The translations under genes were made by a program, and so were the position numbers. From Nansenia antarctica (lineage: Eukaryota > Chordata > Actinopteri > Argentiniformes > Microstomatidae): a DNA stretch of 64,000 nucleotides. The number at the start of each line of letters is the position of its first letter. Position 1 is the stretch's first letter. This document shows, piece after piece, positions 61,634 to 64,000 of the stretch. The stretch covers positions 49,474,919 through 49,538,918 of the forward strand of contig OZ022342.1 of the NCBI GenBank assembly GCA_963989245.1, in the 5' to 3' direction. The notes beneath the pieces are model-generated. The model was not told where the DNA came from. It did no database searches and worked only from the letters and a program-made list of their open reading frames with translations.

Positions 61634-63951
61634 TTGCATGCGTGTGTGTGTGTGTGTGTGTGTGAGTGCATGCGTGTGTGTGCGTGCATGCGTGTGTGTG
61701 TGTGTGTCCACTCACCAGCCCAGTTGGAGGGGTGTGAGTACTGCTGGCTGCTCTGCAGAGTCTTCATGGCCTCAGTGAGAGCAGCGCTGGCCTTGGTGCC
61801 GTTGAGCAGCGCCATGTAGAAGGTGTGTGTGAACACCTTGGAGGCTGCCATGGGAACGGGCCACAGCGCCACACACACACACTGCACCCCGGCGGCCAGG
61901 AAGGCCCGCGTCAGACCCACCACGCCGTCCGCCGTCACCCTGCTGCAGCACTCCTGGTAGGACCTGAGGGAGAGAGGGACCGGACCGGACCGGGTCAGCG
62001 TGGGTCACCCTTCTGTTTTCACTTCTGTTCTCCTATTTTAACACTAGAACAGCCGTGCCTTTTTTACCTAGTATTAGAGTCGCCTCGGGGGTCAAATGAC
62101 CATAGTCTTTACAATGGAAAGCTGTTACTTACACACAACGACCACTAGTTGGTCGTCTTGTAAATTAGCCTGCCCTCCTACACAGAAAAACCGGCAAAAT
62201 AGCTTTATACTAGCTTATCCTGATGTGGTTTTGAAAATGTAAGGATACTGGGTGGTAGAACGCACATATCTAGGAAAAGTCATGAAAGGAGTCAAGTCGT
62301 CAAACCGACAAAATGTTCTTTTATTCTGAAAAATTTAAATACATTTCAACTATGTTGAAAATCAATGACACTCACTAGTCAAGCCAAAACATTGCAATGC
62401 AATGGATTCAGTGAGTAATGGGGATTACTCACCGACTCCGTTGCATTGCAGTGTTTTGGCTTGACTAGCGAGCGTGTCATTGATTTTCAACAAGTCATTG
62501 ACATTTTTCAGAATAGAAGTCTGAACATTTTGATCGGTTGCCTGACTTGTTCCCGCTTTCACCAGCTGCTGCCACAATTAGATGACTATGAAACGTGTGT
62601 TATGTGTGTTTAAGACTCACCCCAGAACGACCAGTTTCACAGGCAGCTTCAGGTCCAGTATGTCTGCAGCGGTCAGCAGAAAGTCCTGTAGCGGTGGGCT
62701 GTCACACACACTCTCCACGTCACACATGCTCTCCCCGTCCTCGCTGCCTTCCTCCTGCGCCCCCCTCAGCCTCTCTGGGCTGCTGTGGCTCCTCCCGAAC
62801 GAAGCCTTGGCCTTCCCGTCCCGATCCCCGGTCTCGCCTGAAACCGACCCCCCGCATAGAGCTCCCTCCTTGGGCCTGCCCCCTGGGCCTTCCCCCCCGG
62901 AGTGGTCTTGGCTGGGGGAGAGGACCAGGGCGGCCAGCTTCCAGGAGATATGAGTGGCGAAGTGAACGCACTCTGCCTGGGCCAGGGCTGCCAGCACGCG
63001 GTCCTTGGTGGCGGAAGCTCCCGTGAGGGGGTGACAGCCCAGCTGCTCCCCCAGCCGGAGGGCTTCGTCCTGGGCAGAGGGCAGCGGCCCCCACAGCCAG
63101 CGGTCCATGACGCTGGGGGGCAGGCGAGGGGCCCCCACCACTGCAGCCATGGAGCCCCCGCCAGAACAGAGGAGGGGACCACCACGTCGTGGGTGGGGCT
63201 GGGGGGAGGATGAGGGGGGGCCGCAAGACAAACACAGGGAGACATGGGGGGAGACATGGGGGGAGACAGGGAGAAGAGAAGCAGGTGGGGAGGGGGGTGG
63301 TTAATCAATAATCGACTAGTGTATACACACATTTGTACAGTGAATGTGCAGCGTGTGTGTGTGTGTGTGCATGCGTGCATGTGTGTGTGTGTGCGTGCTT
63401 GTGTATGTGTCTGACTGAATGTGTGTCTGTGTGTGACTGTATGTATGTGCGTGTATGTGTGTCTGACTGTGAGTGTGTTTGTGTGTGTGTCTGACTGTGC
63501 ATCTACAGTATGTGTGTGTCTGACTGTGCGTGTGTATGTGTGTGTGTGTGTGTCTGACTGTGCGTGTGTGTGTGTGTGTCTGACTGTGCGTGTGTGTGTG
63601 TGTGTGTGTGTATGTGTGTTTGACTGTGTGTGTGTGTCTGACTGTGTGTGTATGTGTGTGTGTGTGTGTCTGACTGTACGTGTGTGTGTGTGTCTGGCTG
63701 TGTGTGTGTGTATGTGTGTGTGTGTGTGTCTGGCTGTGTGACATGTGTGTGACATGTGTGTGAGCCCCCACCTTGACGGCGGCCCCCAGGCTCCCCAGGG
63801 AGGGGACAGAGATGAGGCTGAACCTCTCGTACAGGTACTCATTAGAGGAGCTGCCCTTCAGCAGGGCGAAGGGCATCAGGTACAGCTCGCCCTCCAGCAC
63901 CAACACCAGCTGCCTGTGTCTCCCCACTGGACCACTGCTGTGCATCAGACC
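53997..63951 (-). CDS. ttc28: Tetratricopeptide repeat protein 28, C-terminal exons (partial gene)
   Basis: Large TPR/CHAT protein linked in mammals to midbody and spindle function in cytokinesis. Twelve exons here: 63772-63951, 62621-63198, 61716-61963, 60819-60943, 59637-59714, 59153-59312, 58488-58564, 58081-58104, 57720-57849, 56337-56444, 55491-56136, 53997-55203; 3,561 bp, 1,186 aa plus stop, phases consistent throughout. The CHAT domain includes LVLVLEGELYLMPFALLKG, AECVHFATHISWKL, then GVVGLTRAFLAAGVQC and LWPVPMAASKVF. The His-bearing FATH is kept, but the caspase-type SAC site reads GSYQEC, so it looks non-proteolytic. A long low-complexity Ser/Pro tail ends NGYKFLSPGRFFPSSKC. TPR exons lie beyond 64000. 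Introns carry minisatellites and MITEs. Confidence 0.96.
56450..56762. repeat. (GA)/(GACA) microsatellite in ttc28 intron
   Basis: Mixed GAGA, GACA and GATTGAAAGAGA blocks beginning six bases from the exon acceptor at 56444. Confidence 0.95.
57850..57915. repeat. (GA)n/(GT)n microsatellite in ttc28 intron
   Basis: Starts right at the exon boundary 57849; on the coding strand it forms the polypyrimidine tract of that acceptor. Confidence 0.9.
58737..59111. mobile_element. Palindromic MITE in ttc28 intron (full-length)
   Basis: Arms ATATGTGACACGTTCTAATGC / GCATCAGAACGTGTCACATAT continue inward as near-perfect inverted repeats for most of 375 bp (GGTCCTCAT, AAAATCAATGACACAATCGC). Related to the element at 62303-62539. 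Confidence 0.8.
59365..59612. repeat. (GACA)n/(GATA)n microsatellite in ttc28 intron
   Basis: Long CAGA/TAGA tetranucleotide array with a GA block at 59560-59580. Confidence 0.95.
59715..60810. repeat. 1.1-kb G-rich minisatellite in ttc28 intron
   Basis: Tandem GGTGGGGTAGATGAG / GGTGGGGGAGGTGAG / GAGGGGTAGGTGAG units of about 15 bp fill the whole intron between exons 59637-59714 and 60819-60943. The 540-codon Pro/Thr/His minus-strand ORF is an artefact of this array. Confidence 0.95.
61041..61120. repeat. (TG)n microsatellite
   Basis: TG repeat with interruptions, in a ttc28 intron. Confidence 0.9.
61245..61457 (-). mobile_element. tRNA-derived SINE in ttc28 intron
   Basis: Minus strand begins GGGGCAGCTGGTAGCCTAGAGG (box A) with a box B-like GGCTGGATCCCCGCC and body GCCCTTGAGCAAGGCAGTTAACCC, a standard tRNA-type fish SINE head. 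Confidence 0.8.
61480..61707. repeat. (TG)n/(TGCG)n microsatellite
   Basis: Interrupted TG array ending only 9 bp from the donor of exon 61716-61963. Confidence 0.95.
62303..62539. mobile_element. Palindromic MITE in ttc28 intron (shorter relative)
   Basis: AACCGACAAAATGTTC / GAACATTTTGATCGGTT ends; arms through TTGAAAATCAATGACACTCACTAGTC mirrored as GACTAGCGAGCGTGTCATTG around a GTAATGGGGATTAC centre. It shares arms with 58737-59111. Confidence 0.8.
63352..63762. repeat. (TG)n with TGTCTGACTG units in ttc28 intron
   Basis: Variable-length TG runs separated by TCTGACTG; stops 10 bp short of exon 63772-63951. Confidence 0.95.
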
Positions 63952-64000
63952 CTGGGGAGAGACGGAGGGAGAGGGGAAGGGAGGGACGAGGGGTGGGGGG

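Noticed and set aside
61439..61938. Several His/Thr- and Cys/Val-rich ORFs on both strands
   Set aside because: Products of TG/CA microsatellites; only the exon 61716-61963 in the minus frame is real.

Overview
The window is nuclear DNA of a ray-finned fish. The evidence is a Z-lineage-type MHC class I gene, a fish-type C-type lectin, tRNA-derived SINEs and Tc1 and hAT elements of kinds typical of teleosts, and long CA, CT and GACA arrays. The Tc1 and SINE types resemble those of salmoniform, pike or smelt genomes, but the species cannot be fixed from sequence alone.

Layout. 1-15.7 kb: an MHC class I alpha-chain gene on the minus strand. Its leader exon exists in three tandem copies (12.7, 13.0/15.4 and 15.7 kb), and a 2.4-kb TIR element sits in the middle copy directly after the start codon. 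Alpha1, alpha2, alpha3 and transmembrane exons follow. They lead into an array of small symmetric (phase 1-1) cytoplasmic-tail exons carried in 2,588-bp tandem repeats that run off the left edge. 16-30 kb: a graveyard of mobile elements with no intact gene (hAT, Tc1, Ty3/gypsy, LINE ends, SINE). 31-34.3 kb: a complete secreted C-type lectin gene on the plus strand, 217 codons in seven coding exons, with a TATA box, expanded intronic minisatellites and partial copies of its promoter upstream. 35.5-52.4 kb: the complete minus-strand pitpnb gene (271 aa, 11 coding exons including an 8-nt microexon) with a probable long 3' UTR. An intron carries hAT elements nested in one another. 53.2-64 kb: the last twelve coding exons (1,186 codons plus stop) of ttc28 on the minus strand, from within the CHAT domain to the stop; the gene continues beyond the right edge.

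How the genes relate. pitpnb and ttc28 are also neighbours in mammals (human 22q12), so the right half is conserved synteny of housekeeping genes. The left half is an immune-gene region (antigen presentation and a soluble lectin) expanded by local duplication and transposition. Exon boundaries were read by hand from splice signals and reading frame; for pitpnb, ttc28 and the lectin the summed exon lengths close exactly on the stop codon. The most unusual structures are the repeating cytoplasmic-tail exon array, the triplicated and interrupted leader exon of the MHC gene, and the pitpnb microexon.
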